NCBI GenBank assembly: GCA_963681505.1
Contig: OY811992.1
Location: forward strand, 4,194,889-4,258,888
Direction: 5' to 3'
From: Eunapius fragilis
Lineage: Eukaryota > Porifera > Demospongiae > Spongillida > Spongillidae
DNA length: 64,000 nucleotides
Shown in pieces: positions 41,991 to 53,447 of this stretch. A model generated the notes under the pieces. The model saw only the letters and a list, made by a program, of their open reading frames with translations, was not told the DNA's origin and searched no databases. How positions within the stretch are numbered: position 1 is the stretch's first letter; each line of letters starts with the position of its first letter. The position numbers were made by a program, and so were the translations under genes.

Positions 41991-43367
41991 GTTTGATTGA
42001 TGTACAGATGCTTCAACAGCAAGAAAGTGAATTCTCTTTTAACAAAGCAGCTTTACAAAGCATTGCTGATTGTTTAGTGTACTGTGGTAAGCAAGGAATT
42101 GCACTTAGAGGCCACCGGGATGATAGTACTGCCAATGAAAGTGCTAACAAAGGAAATTTCTAAGCATTTTTTTTTGCGGAATCAGTAGTCACAGTATGTG
42201 AACTGATTATCAGATTATCTCACCTCACTTTTTACACTAATAATGAAGATTATGAAGGCTGCATAAATGGCTGGAGTTGGGACTCTGACACTAAAACTAG
42301 AGCTCAAGGTATTTTAGCCTCATTTAGGAATTTCGAGTTTTCTGTTTGTATTGTTGCACTGAAGAACATTTTGATGCCTTTACGTGATATAACATCCAAG
42401 CTTCAAAAGCGAGATCTGGATATATATGAAGCATTCTGTGATGTTGAAAGCGTGGTCAAAGATGTTGAGACCATACGTAGAGGCATTGATGAGAGATATG
42501 AAAGTTGGTACGAAGAAATTCTTCATATTACGAGATGCACTGGAGGCGAAGAAAAACAACCTCGAGTAGTTGGACGGCAGCAGAACAGATCCAATCACCA
42601 AGCAAATAGTCCTAAGGAATACTACAAAATTGCAATTATGGTTCCATTCTGCGATGAAGTCTTAATGCAGTTAAGTAGTCGTTTCTCTGAAGATTCTAAG
42701 TTATAAGTATTAGAGGTCTCTTAAGACTTGCCCCTCCTCTGTTAGTGAAATGTGATGACAGTGTCTTGAAATCTGTAATGTAGTCAATGATTTAAATCGA
42801 ACTGCCAAGATATGAAAGCTTCTTTTTAGAGCTTCAAATTTGGAGGGATAGGTGGTTGAGGTGCAGCACCAAGATACCCGATACTCTTCATGGGGCTTTA
42901 ACTTTGTGTGACCAGCAGTTGTTTCCCAATGTTCATCATTGCTACAGCTAGGATGTGTTCTTCCTGTTACAAGCTGTGAGGCAGAGCGTTAATTCATTCT
43001 CTGCATTTCGAAGGGTGAAAACTGTTTTGCGTTTAATGTAACACTGTAAATGATCGTGATGCGCATGCATGCATGCACATTAATTTTATCCGCTCCAACA
43101 CACTTAAGGTCCGGCACATACGTAGCATTCATGGCACCTTTGCCAGCATACTTACATGATAATCGAGTTATATCAATTTTTGAATTAAAAAAAAACCTGT
43201 ACACATGTTCGTGTGTATGAAAAGTAGTTAATTTTGCATGCAATGCCAGCCCGTCTAATCTATGATTTCAAAGGCTTCCGCGCTTCGCGCGGGAGGGGGC
43301 ACACCCCCCTCCCGCACCCACCCCCTGTGGTGACCCCCCCTTCGAAAATTCCTGCATCCTCCCCTGA
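41779..43367 (+). mobile_element. Degenerate hAT element with DUF4371-type transposase relic
   Basis: The left end CAGTGGCGGATCCAGG and right end near CCTGCATCCTCCCCTG are inverted repeats. Flanks share ATATGA. Plus-strand pieces: GKQGIALRGHRDD (near 42090), AESVVTVCELIIRLS, NFEFSVCIVALKNILMPLRD (near 42330-42390), DERYESWYEEIL and, after frameshifts, ELQIWRDRW, PDTLHGALTLCDQQLFPNVHH and SFSAFRRVKT (near 42830-43025), the dimerisation end. Internal deletion and stops make it inactive. A second poly-G start near 41945 may be a nested copy of an end. Confidence 0.65.
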
Positions 43368-43559
43368 TATGAAGGATTACACTTCTCAACAAAGCTCTTG
43401 CGAATGCTGCTGGTCTGGCATTGGCAGGAACAAAGTGCAGAGTAGGAATATTCAGCTCACAAACCTGTTCATATCCTGATTAGTTATGGTTACAGGGTAG
43501 CAAGGCATAATTAATGTGCACATGCATGTGTTGCCACCACCTTGTCTCAGCAATTCATA

Positions 43560-43990
43560 ATCAATTTTGATAATGAAATTGGGGGCAAAATGACAACATG
43601 AAAATGAAAACACAGTTTGAGAGTTTGGCTGGGCCGTTTTCGACATTAGTGGGCTCTTTCAATTCCTTTCTACGATGCGCAGACAGTGACGGACTTCTTT
43701 TTTGCATAGCACCATAGCACCAGGAAACCCAAGGAATTAATTCTGGGAAATGAGTTGCACATTCCTCAAGGTGTGCCTGGCGAGAGACCATGCAATTATC
43801 TTTTCAGCTTGGTGTGGCATGGTCCAAAAAAATCAGATGCTTTGTCTTTGGAGGCCATACAAAGGCACTTCCCTGTCAGTCTTCTTATTGCCTCCCCAAC
43901 TGCAATGGGGCAGATGTCGAAGGGCAGACCCTCTTTGTCTTTGATCAGTGCTGCATGCGAGTGAACCACCAGCAAGGTACCTGGATATTG
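43560..43990 (-). pseudogene. Reverse transcriptase relic (N-terminal RT part)
   Basis: The minus strand carries DICPIAVGEAIRRLTGKCLC (near 43920), then, after a frameshift, VSRQAHLEECATHFPELIPW. This is the RT part preceding and following motif A of the same family as 38490-39560. Confidence 0.65.
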
Positions 43991-43999
43991 GGATTGGAG

Positions 44000-44635
44000 C
44001 TTTACCGCTTGCCTAGACGCACTTTGGCAGCAAGAATTGCCTTACCCACGCCTCCTCTGTGTTGGATAGTCTGACAGGACTCGAGCAAATGATGGTCTCA
44101 CTTTGTGAGGTATGTGACAAACTGTGGCACACTGTGTGCCCTCACCACTTTCGAAGAAGGCATTCAACCAGAAACTACAAATTTTATCGGAGTTGCCTTA
44201 CTTGAGTGCTAACGGGATGTGGCACATCCCCTTACCGCACACCTGACGAGGTTGCTGATGCGCATTAAAGGACAACAATACCATTGGTTGACCATTATAA
44301 TACGAGTGTGCATTCCTTGGCGTTATATAAAGACTAGGTCACACTCTTAATTAGACAATTCTATGATTACTGCATGTTATACATTTCAACCCTTCAATGC
44401 TCTGTGCAATGTTTTGATCTGCAATGTTTAGGGAACGTATAAAACGTCTTGTATACTCTACACAAGGTCGAGAGCACATTTCTTGGTTTATCAGGGTATC
44501 ATACTTTTGCATGTGACTAAATATCCTGCGGTTCGGGGGTTTACCACTACAATTAAGGGGTTAACTAGAACTGACCTATTACTATAACACGAATTACTAC
44601 ACTACAGGAGTAATTACGATCATATCGTAAAATGC
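44000..44635. other. No gene recognised
   Basis: Spacer without coding support. Confidence 0.45.
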
Positions 44636-44790
44636 GTGCGGAAATATAACAATAACTTTCACTTGTTTGTGGATGATGCAGTAATAGCTGGCAAGAGGTC
44701 TGATGTTCAACGTGCTCTTTCCCACCTTGACGAGTTTGGATCTACCCTTGGGTATTTAAATAATAAGCTCCAAGTGCATGTAGCCCTTAT
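44636..44790 (+). pseudogene. RT active-site fragment
   Basis: HLFVDDAVIAGKRSDVQRAL contains the xVDD box of the RT family above. Followed by FGSTLGYLNNKLQ and then lost. Confidence 0.65.
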
Positions 44791-44829
44791 CACGTACAGC
44801 GTGCATATGCAGAGACTACTTGTGTAGAT

Positions 44830-45544
44830 GGACGTATATGCGGTGCATACGCCAAGCCACGGAGAGATGTTCGAATCTTAAATCCCACTACGTTTGTGTT
44901 AAATAATTTTTAACCAGCTATCGGTCTATAACTGTATTACAATTATGGGGTCGCAATTATAGATTTTGGACATGCGCTCACAGTAACAAATAAGACAGCA
45001 TGTGTTTTAGACCGTATTCACTGAAGAATAGTTGAATCTACGTTACGTTTTTCTAGAGGAAATAGAGTTATAAACATAGTAATTGTGAGGTTTGCTGAAA
45101 GCCTATGGTTAACCACATGCACATTTGCCGTATCGTAAGTTCTATGTGGTAAGTGTCACGAATACTCGATTAGCAAAATACTCCTGTGATCTGTATACTG
45201 TTCCCCCACACTTCGATTATTGTGTCATGTTGTGATTGACTCTGGTTACTGCATTCTCTAGCTGTTTAGGTTGCGAGTAGCTTAGACCCTAGTTCCCTCC
45301 ATCTCATATTACACATCGCTCTGACACATGCATATGTTTGGTTCTTTCATAAGCCTTCGCATCGAATTATCGGATTTATATCGATTATCGATTATCGGTC
45401 ACCAATATATATCGATGTTCGGGTATCATATATAGGCTACCACCTGAATCGATAAACAGCCTTAGCGATAGTTCGATATGTACGTACCAGGAGCTCTAGT
45501 GTCGCAACTTAATTAAATATCGTTAATCGTAGCTTAGACCCTTA
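44830..45544. other. Spacer, partly duplicated
   Basis: Positions 45220-45345 are the inverse of the text near 620-735. A TATCGAT-rich stretch lies at 45360-45480. No gene. Confidence 0.45.
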
Positions 45545-45712
45545 CTTTTAGCACTGCTTGCAGAAACTAATTTCCAATGTGGACGATGATGATGAATGCA
45601 TGGACCTCCTCTATGCCGGCATGGTAGCTCGATTAACTGGAAACCGTCCAGCTGTGTTGTGGTCCATGCACATCATTGAAGAGATGAGATCTGCCTTTAC
45701 ATCAAATTTTCA
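45545..45712 (+). pseudogene. RT fragment fused to minisatellite
   Basis: Nearly the same sequence as 38755-38925 (DDDECMDLLYAGMVARLTG). It stops exactly where a short 21-bp minisatellite begins. Confidence 0.7.
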
Positions 45713-45715
45713 GAT

Positions 45716-45925
45716 GTACCAGGTGTACCAGGGATGTGTGCAGGTGTACCAGGGATGTGTGCAGGTGTACCAGGGATGTGTGGAGGTGTACCAGGGGTGT
45801 GTGCAGGTGTGCCAGGGATGTGTGCAGGTGTACCAGGGATGTGTGGAGGTGTACCAGGGATGTGTGGAGGTGTACCAGGGATTTGTGCAGGTGTACCAGG
45901 GGTGTGTGCAGGTGTACCAGGATGT
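45716..45925. repeat. 21-bp minisatellite, short array
   Basis: About 10 units of the GTGTACCAGGGATGTGTG type, placed before a transmembrane exon just as at 20586-24668. Confidence 0.93.
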
Positions 45926-45970
45926 TTAAATGTAGTATTATACTTTTACTGTTATCACTCCAATCACCAG

Positions 45971-46153
45971 ATGGGCCTGCCTCATTCCCCACATCCTCCC
46001 TCTACCTACCTCCACAGTCCCCCCTACCAACCAGAGCAGTCTCCCTGGCCAATGGGTCTGCTGTCATGCCACTGGTAGTCATAGTAGCAACAACGGTGGG
46101 TGTTGTGGGCGGAGTCATCATCATTATTATACTAGTTATTGTGGTCTGCACAG
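45971..46153 (+). CDS. Second receptor transmembrane exon (partial gene copy)
   Basis: The same CAATCACCAG acceptor and phase 1 end at CACAG/GTATGT. Encodes a short Pro-rich stalk then VATTVGVVGGVIIIIILVIV. The stalk is shorter than at 24704. No Ig exons are found upstream in the window, so this is an orphan 3' half. Confidence 0.65.
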
Positions 46154-46199
46154 GTATGTTTTTACTGCCAGAAACTGTGTAGGATTTGTGTTGCATCCA

Positions 46200-46890
46200 A
46201 GTCTAACTACATTCCACACACTAGCAGATAGGGTTGGCGTTTCTAGACTAGGAAGCAAGAAAACAAAAGTGAACAGTGTCACTTTGTCAACCCCTATTGC
46301 CGCATAAGGTTTGAAAGCATTAATAGAAAATGAATTTGCTCTCATAACCCAGTACAATTTCTCGTTTCGTCTTTAACCTGCACTGCAATATAAAATGATA
46401 CTGATCATTTGTATGGGCGTAATCATCTAAGAGCTGGGCTGTTATAAGAATCAACTTGCATGAGATTGTATACATGGTGCAAACCTCAGCCATTGGTAAC
46501 ATTCCAGAGAAGGGCTGCATACAAATATCATAGTGGCATGCAAATTCACATGCAAGCACTTTGTCTTCAGCACTTTCTAATACCAACCAGATCAGTGACA
46601 TCTTTGATCATATGCAAACAGTTGCCACACACAAAATATGGATGATCCTTTTACAGAACTGTCAAGCGTATGAAGTGTTGATTGATATGGATAACATATA
46701 GATAGTTATGTGCCGCTATATAACACTACACCAGTGCTTGAGAATCAAAAATTTTAGCACAGAGAACTAAAATGTAGTCTCTGGATTTGGGGCAAATGCA
46801 GCCTGGGCCAACTGAAATAGTCCCCAGGAGTGACAGAAATGACTGATCTCCTCCATGTCCATAATTTGTCATGCCAATTATTGGTGTAAC
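46200..46890. other. Intron-like spacer shared with 25048-25640
   Basis: Close copy, no gene. Confidence 0.55.
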
Positions 46891-47020
46891 ACACACACAC
46901 ACACACACGCACGCACACGCACACAAGCACACACAAACACACACACATGCACGCACACACACAAGCACACACAAACACACACACACACAAACACGCACAA
47001 ACACACACACACACACACGT

Positions 47021-47051
<31 letters not shown>

Positions 47052-47070
47052 CACACGTACACACACACAC
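46891..47070. repeat. Degenerate (AC)n microsatellite
   Basis: AC units interrupted by CG and AA, more than twice the length of the copy at 25660-25735. Confidence 0.9.
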
Positions 47071-47079
47071 GTGCCACAG

Positions 47080-47237
47080 AGGCAGTGCAGATGAATGAGA
47101 CTATCCAGGAGGTTAACCACATGCTATATCAAAAGAATGAAGAGCTACCTCCCAATCATATCTCCAAGGACTATGAGGAGACACTTGACGTGACACTGAA
47201 TGATGCATATGGACCACATCAGGGCAATGAAGGATAA
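47080..47237 (+). pseudogene. Second receptor tail exon, truncated
   Basis: The acceptor GCCACAG is kept. The YETI tyrosine is replaced by Asn (MNETIQEV). GGA TAA ends the frame at 47235-47237, where the other copy reads GGA CAA, removing the second MTLNDAY block. It probably no longer works, or has altered signalling. Confidence 0.65.
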
Positions 47238-47499
47238 AAACTTCACCTCAAATCTCCAAGGGCTGAGACATGACACTGAATAATGCGTATGACTATGCAG
47301 GCACACAAGTCACCTCAAAGGCCTAGCAGATGTAATTCATAAGCAAATTAAAACAAAGCCGAATTTTAAAAAAATTTCATACATATTTTTTTTCTGTACT
47401 TAATTGTGAGAGGTACACACACTACACATACAAACAGCTACACATAACGTTCATCTGCCTGCTGCACAGAGTGAGGGTATGAGTGAGTGAGGATGGCAT

Positions 47500-48000
47500 G
47501 AGTGAGTGAGGATGGCATGAGCATTAACTCTAATTAAGTTCTAAATGATTGAGTCGACCATAAAGATCGCCCAACACCTTGGATTTACAGGCTTTCCACG
47601 AATGACCAAGTGTGTGGCTACTTGTGAAAAGGCCTCAGTGAGAGCCTCTGGACTCCAGGCTCCACGACTCTCTCTCCACCAATGGCATACACTTCAACCC
47701 AATTCTCTGTATTTCGTGTCATTTTCAGAGTGGAATTCACCTGTTCTTGCAGTAACACCTGAGTACATGTCCACTTGCATAATAATAGTATAATTGAGTG
47801 CGGATGTAACAGTGACATCGACAGCTGCTGAGGTGCCATTTTCCCAATTTGTGATCAAGATGTCTGCTGCTTGAGTCCTTGAGCTGCCTAGACCCCAGCC
47901 ACTACCAATTTCAAGATGTGGAGACCAGTCAACTCTATGGAAAGTATTGAAGTGCACATCATGTATGGGGCTATGCCTCAAGGTGACATCACCTCCTCTC
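47500..48000 (-). pseudogene. Retroelement C-terminal relic with nuclease-like motif
   Basis: The minus strand reads TQAADILITNWENG and AAVDVTVTSALN (D-x-DVTV, PD-(D/E)XK-like), then ENDTKYRELGW, then, after a shift, YAIGG and LGDLYGRLN. Same family as 38064-38360. Confidence 0.6.
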
Positions 48001-49242
48001 TTTCAGGTAACACAATGATGCCCCCAAGGGGTCCAGTGAGTCACCTGAGCAAAGGGGGCAAGCCATCAAGTTTGCATCTAAATCCACAGAGGAAGACACC
48101 ATTTAACTGCTATGATATGTTAAATACTTGTGATTCAAAGTGCAAACCCATGCTGACTGATTGCTCTACAGAGATCGACGCTGAAGACTATGTTTTGTAT
48201 CAGTTGTTGATTGATTGTGTGTATTTTTTTTGAAAACCGGGTGATTCTCCCAATTGGAGGATTTTGCAAGGAGTTTTTTTTGTTTTGCTTTATCGCCATT
48301 GGTAAGTTCAAGTAGATGGATAACTCGTACAAACCTTAGGCCGACGGTAGACTATGCCGTCCACTTTATGTAGTTAGTCTAGTCCCCAGCCTGTATGCTA
48401 TCCACTATATTAGGTTCTGGGGAAGAGACTAGCGTATAGGCTATAATTAACCGCGCTTCGATCCCGAGCGCAGTGCAAGTGTGTGCGATGTATACGGAAT
48501 TTCATGGGAGCAGCAATGGCAGAGATAGATCATATACACTACGATAATGAAGTAAATCTGCAGTGCATAATAATTTGGATTTACTGTTAAATGTGATGCA
48601 AATGTGTTAGTGAATATAGTATGCGATATCAACACTTTAGTAAATATAAGTTAACACTTTAACTTAAACGTCACGTATACAATATCATCTGCACTGATTT
48701 GCACTGCATTTGATAAACTAGAGTCCTGTTGCAGCCCTGCATGTATTTTTAATCTATCTTATAAGGTACGCTAGCATAAGCGCGTATACTGCCCACGTGA
48801 ACTGATTTTCCCAATTAATAACTATATCTAGCTAAATTAAATATATCACATACAAGTCTTTTCTTGCATAACATATAAAATTATGGACAACTGTTCATTA
48901 GGAGAAAATAATACAGAGCTGAAAGTAAAATGTAAACACCTGTGCATGTGTTCACACGGATGTACATAGACACTAACAGTAAAAGATTTACCACAGCATC
49001 CATATATTTGTAAATAACCTATGAGAAAGTTGGTGGCATATAGGCAATAGTGGTGTAATGAGGAAGGGACAAGCTAGGGTTAAATAATAAATAATTTGAT
49101 ACATTTCCTTAAACCATGCCCAATTTTTTCAGCCCCTGACTTACAAGCAACCCCAAATAGCAGTGGTTGAAAAAAAAAATCAGAGTTTTGTTCTTCAGGA
49201 TGCAGCATCAATCAAATGTTGGGCAGAAAGTCCTCAATATGC
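48001..49242. other. No gene recognised
   Basis: Spacer. An imperfect hairpin with AGTCCCCAGCC and TTCTGGGGAAGAGACTAG lies near 48376-48432. Confidence 0.45.
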
Positions 49243-49985
49243 ATGGGTGGGGTAGAGGAGTTAGGTAAGGGGGTGGGAGGAGTTAGGTAAGGAGGTGGAG
49301 TAGAGGAGTTAGGTAAGGGGGTGGGGTAGAGGAGCTAGGTAACGGGGTGGGGTAGAGGAGTTTGGTAATGGGGTGGGGTAGAGGAGTTAGGTAAGGGGGT
49401 GGAGTAGAGGAGTTAGGTAATGGGGTGGGGTAGAGGAGTTAGGTAAGGGGGTGGGGTAGAGGAGTTAGGTAAGGGTGCAATGAGTTAAATGGATCAGTTA
49501 GCCTTGGGGGCTGTGTCTGACCAAACCATTTTACTACCTCTCCTCATTATGGAGGTGGTTAGTCAACTTATCTAACTCCACTACCTCACCCCCTTACCCA
49601 ACTCCTCCGCTTAACTCCTCTACTCCACCCCCTTACCTAACTCCACTACCCCACCCCCTTACCTAACTCCTCTACTCCATCCCCTTACCTAACTCCTCTA
49701 CTCCACCCCCTTACCTAACTCCTCTACCACCCCCTTACCTAACTCCTCTACCCCACCCCCTTACCTAACTCCTCTACCACCCCCTTACCTAACTCCTCTA
49801 CTCCACCCCCTTACCTAACTCCTCTACCACCCCCTTACCTAACTCCTCTACCCCACCCCCTTACCTAACTCCTCTACCACCCCCTTACCTAACTCCTCTA
49901 CTCCACCCCCTTACCTAACTCCTCTACCACCCCCTTACCTAACTCCTCTACCCCATCCCCTTACCTAACTCCTCTACTACATCTA
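49243..49985. repeat. Inverted pair of about 25-26-bp minisatellite arrays
   Basis: GGTAGAGGAGTTAGGTAAGG units at 49250-49470 face the reverse complement CTTACCTAACTCCTCTAC at 49575-49985. The arms could pair across a spacer of about 100 bp. Confidence 0.88.
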
Positions 49986-51020
49986 CTACACTGCCTTACC
50001 CTTACCTAACTACTTATCTATCTAATCATTACCCATCCCTTCGCTTCACTTACCTAGGAGCAAGGGATGCCATCCCTCCCCCGGCCCCAAAGGGGGGATT
50101 TGGGAGAGGGATGGAGAAAATTTTAACTTACATGTACCTGTCTCTAACCACAAAATTTCTTTGAATTAATTTAAGTACTTGTGGGTTGTGCACGTACATA
50201 CACTTCGTTGTAGATTAATTAGTAAACTGGCCGGTGTAGGTTTAATTGAATTCATAACAATACTTTTGTAGATTCTGTGCCCATGACGCATTATTAAATA
50301 ATATGCATTGCACCTATCATTGTCCTATGTTGTATCCATTTTCTATAAGGCTGTTAGAAGCTGTTGCAAAGTGTGGTTTTGTTTTAAAACTGGACTTGGT
50401 CACTGTCAGTGGTTGCAGGCTGTCAGACAATAGTAAAAGTTGATTATGAGAAGTTACAAGGAGTAGAGACCATTGAATTGTTCTGTTTTTATTCATAAAC
50501 TACTGAGATTGCATGTACAACTGTACAAAGCGTGTGCACAGCTGAAGGACCTCAGGTTTTGGTTTTCAGTCTCTTGTCTCAGCAATTCACAATCAATTTT
50601 GATAATGAAATTGGGGGTAAAATGGCAACATGAAAATGAAAACACAGTGGGGGGGGGGGGGGATCATACCAGCAGGACAGCATCAATGCATCCATCATTC
50701 TGGATTGTTAATGGTCAATTTTAAAACAATAAACAGGGGGTAACACATGTGCACATTATATGCCTTGCTACCCTGTAACCATAACTAATCAGGATATGAA
50801 CAGGTTTGTGAGCTGAATATTCCTACTCTGTGCTTTGTTCCTGCCAATGCCAGACCAGCAGCATTCGCAAGAGCTTTGTCGTCTAGAGATGTAATCCTTC
50901 ATAATACTAAGGAGGCACAGTTGAAGCTGTTTATGCTCCCCTTATAAGAGCGTCCTTCCATCCTTGTTTCTCACATTTCACACATCTCCATTGTATTAAA
51001 GAAGATGCCCATGCAACCCT
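49986..51020. other. Spacer with fragments copied from 43370-43620
   Basis: 50575-50650 repeats 43540-43615 in direct orientation. 50745-50910 is the reverse complement of about 43375-43530. No gene. Confidence 0.5.
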
Positions 51021-51335
51021 CTTACCTAACTCCTCTACTCCACCCCCTTACCTAACTCCTCTACCCCACCCCCTACCTCCTCTACTCCACCCCCTTACCT
51101 AACTCCTCTACTCCACCCCTCTTACCTAACTCCTCTACTCCATCCCCTTACCTAACTCCTCTACCCCACCCCCTTACCTAACTCCTCTACCCCACCCCCT
51201 TACCTAACTCCTCTACCCCACCCCCTTACCTAGCTCCTCTACTCCATCCCCTTACCTAACTCCTCTACTCCACCCCCTTACCTAACTCCTCTACTCCACC
51301 CCCTTACCTAACTCCTCTACTCCACCCCTTGCCTA
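51021..51335. repeat. 25-26-bp minisatellite, third array
   Basis: About 12 units of CTTACCTAACTCCTCTAC in the orientation of 49575-49985. Confidence 0.9.
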
Positions 51336-51816
51336 ACTATCATACTCATCCCGGGATGGGGAAAATTCTCACCTGGAATAAGCTTAACTACAAAATTTAC
51401 TTTGAACTAATTGAAGTACTTGTGGGTTGTGCACATACGTTATACTTCGTTGTAAGATTTCAATTCGATTAATTTGTAAACTGGTCAGTGTACCGTAACA
51501 ATACTTATTTTATTATATAGGTTCTGTGCTCTAGGACGCGCTATTAAATTGACCTCATTTTCTATAAAGCTGGTAACTTAGATGCTGCTGCAAAGTGTGT
51601 TTTTTTTAATTTTTATTTGAACTGGTCACTGTTTGTGGTTGCATGCTGTTAGTTGGACTCAGAAAAATAGGTTAAGTTAATGATGAAAAGCTACAAGGAC
51701 CTTGAGAAGTTATTTCTACACATGCCATCTTCAGTTCAATTCATTTGATGCACACAGAAACTTCAAAGGGATATATAGAGTGGTGGGGTTAGAGACAGAA
51801 AGTGAGAGGGAGATGT

Positions 51817-52110
51817 TCACATTCGCTTTACTTGTCCAGTGTAGTCAGTATTGGTGTGAGGAAGGAATGTTCGGCTTAGAAAGTTGACATACGAGACACC
51901 TAGATTGGTGCGAAGGAACTCATCCTTCTCCACCTGCACAGTGAGGGTGGTTACACCTCTTTCCTTCAGAAAGCTGGTAACCATGGCAGTGACCTTCTGC
52001 TGATTAGCCGAAGGGGCAACCTGAACGTGCAATGTCCTGGCAACGCTGTGAAAACCAAGGAGCCAGAAGTGAGCATCAGAGTAACCAAGGACACCGTCCA
52101 GCACGCGAAG
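51817..52110 (-). CDS. SLC30A5: ZnT5-like zinc transporter, last exon (cytosolic domain)
   Basis: The acceptor CTTTTTATCCCGCACAG is followed by LRVLDGVLGYSDAHFW and RTLHVQVAPSANQQKV, then TLTVQVEKDEF, the ferredoxin-like C-terminal domain of the ZnT5/7 branch of cation diffusion facilitators, which load zinc into Golgi compartments. Phase 0 fits the previous exon (ASLEK). The tail after QVEKDEF is unlike that of vertebrate ZnT5, and the stop lies at 51817-51819. A further exon is possible if the GTGTCTCG site near 51900 is a donor. Confidence 0.75.
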   Translation of the reverse strand, partial: LRVLDGVLGYSDAHFWLLGFHSVARTLHVQVAPSANQQKVTAMVTSFLKERGVTTLTVQVEKDEFLRTNLGVSYVNFLSRTFLPHTNTDYTGQVKRM

Positions 52111-52287
52111 CTGTGCGGGATAAAAAGGGTTAATGTAAAAACAGGCACGTTTCCAGATTACTTTGCAGTGGAGGGGGTTAAGTTTAAATAGCTAGACAAG
52201 AAGATCCCAATTGCATGCACTTTTTACTAATGTGGGCGTGACCACTTACTTGGAGAGATAGAGGCATGTGATTTTCGAGAGGACTAC

Positions 52288-52500
52288 CTTCTCCAGAGAT
52301 GCATTTAGCTCCTCAGGACTGGGTGTGGCCAGGAGCAGGATGTGGGCGGACTCCTTGAGGAGGGGTATGACAGAGATGATGATCATTGCAGCGATGAACA
52401 CTGAGCAGGCAGCGTCAGCGGCAACCCACCCCAGCTGCTCAACAAGGACCGAGGAGATGATCACACCTACGTCAGCCAACACATAGGCATAATGAGACCT
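52288..52500 (-). CDS. SLC30A5: ZnT5-like zinc transporter, penultimate exon (TM V-VI)
   Basis: Reads GVIISSVLVEQLGWVAADAAC, then SVFIAAMIIISVIPLLKES and ATPSPEELNASLEK, ending at donor GTAGTC. The D of AADAAC matches the TM V zinc site region. Upstream bases read YVLAD where relatives have HVLAD, giving either an exon start at about 52500 with the zinc-binding His replaced by Tyr, or a shorter exon starting after GACGTAG at 52466. No earlier ZnT exon was recognised up to 54774, so the gene may be a 3' fragment. Confidence 0.65.
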
Positions 52501-52519
52501 TTTTTCTCTCATTTTCTTA

Positions 52520-53177
52520 CTAACTTGACATAGTTAAACTTAGCGCTTACATGTATCGAATAGCCACAAAAATGAGAAACATGCTGACCTTTTAGCAAGG
52601 TTATGCTGTGATTTGTGCAAAGTTCTGGGAGTAGCACACCTTGAGGTGGAGCAGCTGGACTAATAAGAAGAGGATGCAGTGTGGGAGGAGGACAGAGGAG
52701 GTGTGGGAGAACTGGAGCATGGCATCCACCATGAGGGGCTCATAGTAGCCAAGGTACTAGATTGCTGACTGTTGTGTGGTGATGTGTGTGTAAGGGAGGG
52801 AGGGAGGATGACGATAAATGAGCGGGTGTGGTGAGGTGCTGTCAGGAGGTCTGATGTGGTGAGGTTATGAGGTGTTATGGTAAGTGATGTGGCCTAGATA
52901 GAGGACTCCTCACAATGTGTATGTACACACACACCACATGTTAAGATGTTTAGTTGCTGTAGCAGAAACAAATATTTATGACCTACGGTATGCACACATG
53001 TATGAGATACACATCTATACATAATGCATGTACTACTGCAAGTCAAGAAATCAATGATGCTTCAAGTCTAACAATTAACCTCCAGTATCTGCAAAATCAA
53101 ATACGGTTTATTATATTGTCTCATCACCAACAAGAGAATTACTGCTCCAACCTGCTGTAGGTAAACTCAAAAACAAA
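52520..53177. other. Spacer with one possible minus-strand exon
   Basis: Near 52640-52765 the minus strand reads GYYEPLMVDAMLQFSHTSSV before a CAAG/GTGTGC donor. It may be an exon of an unidentified gene. No family recognised. Confidence 0.3.
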
Positions 53178-53447
53178 AAGATAAAATTTAATATAAATTA
53201 AACTGGGGAAGTAGGATTTGTAAGCATCAACTGTGTAAAAAGCAAGAAAACTAGGCATTTGTGCCATTATGAAATCATAATTATTACATACCAACATTCA
53301 TGGAATAAAATGGGTTAATGCGGTATGTAATCATTATAAATTCATAATGGCACAAATTAGTGTAATCCCTTGTTTTCTTACTTTTTACACAATTGATACT
53401 TACAAATCCTAAACCCCCAATTTAATTTATATTTAAAATTTTATGTC
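53178..53447. repeat. Palindromic MITE-like repeat
   Basis: Arms of about 100 bp (53178-53285 and 53317-53447) include AAGTAGGATTTGTAAG and its inverse CTTACAAATCCTAA. No coding. Confidence 0.8.

Noticed and set aside
46726..47122. Cys/Val-rich and Thr/His-rich frames
   Set aside because: They are translations of an AC microsatellite.
52640..52765. Extra ZnT exon (YYEPLM stretch)
   Set aside because: It does not match ZnT5 and its donor phase does not fit the next exon; left as an unassigned possibility.
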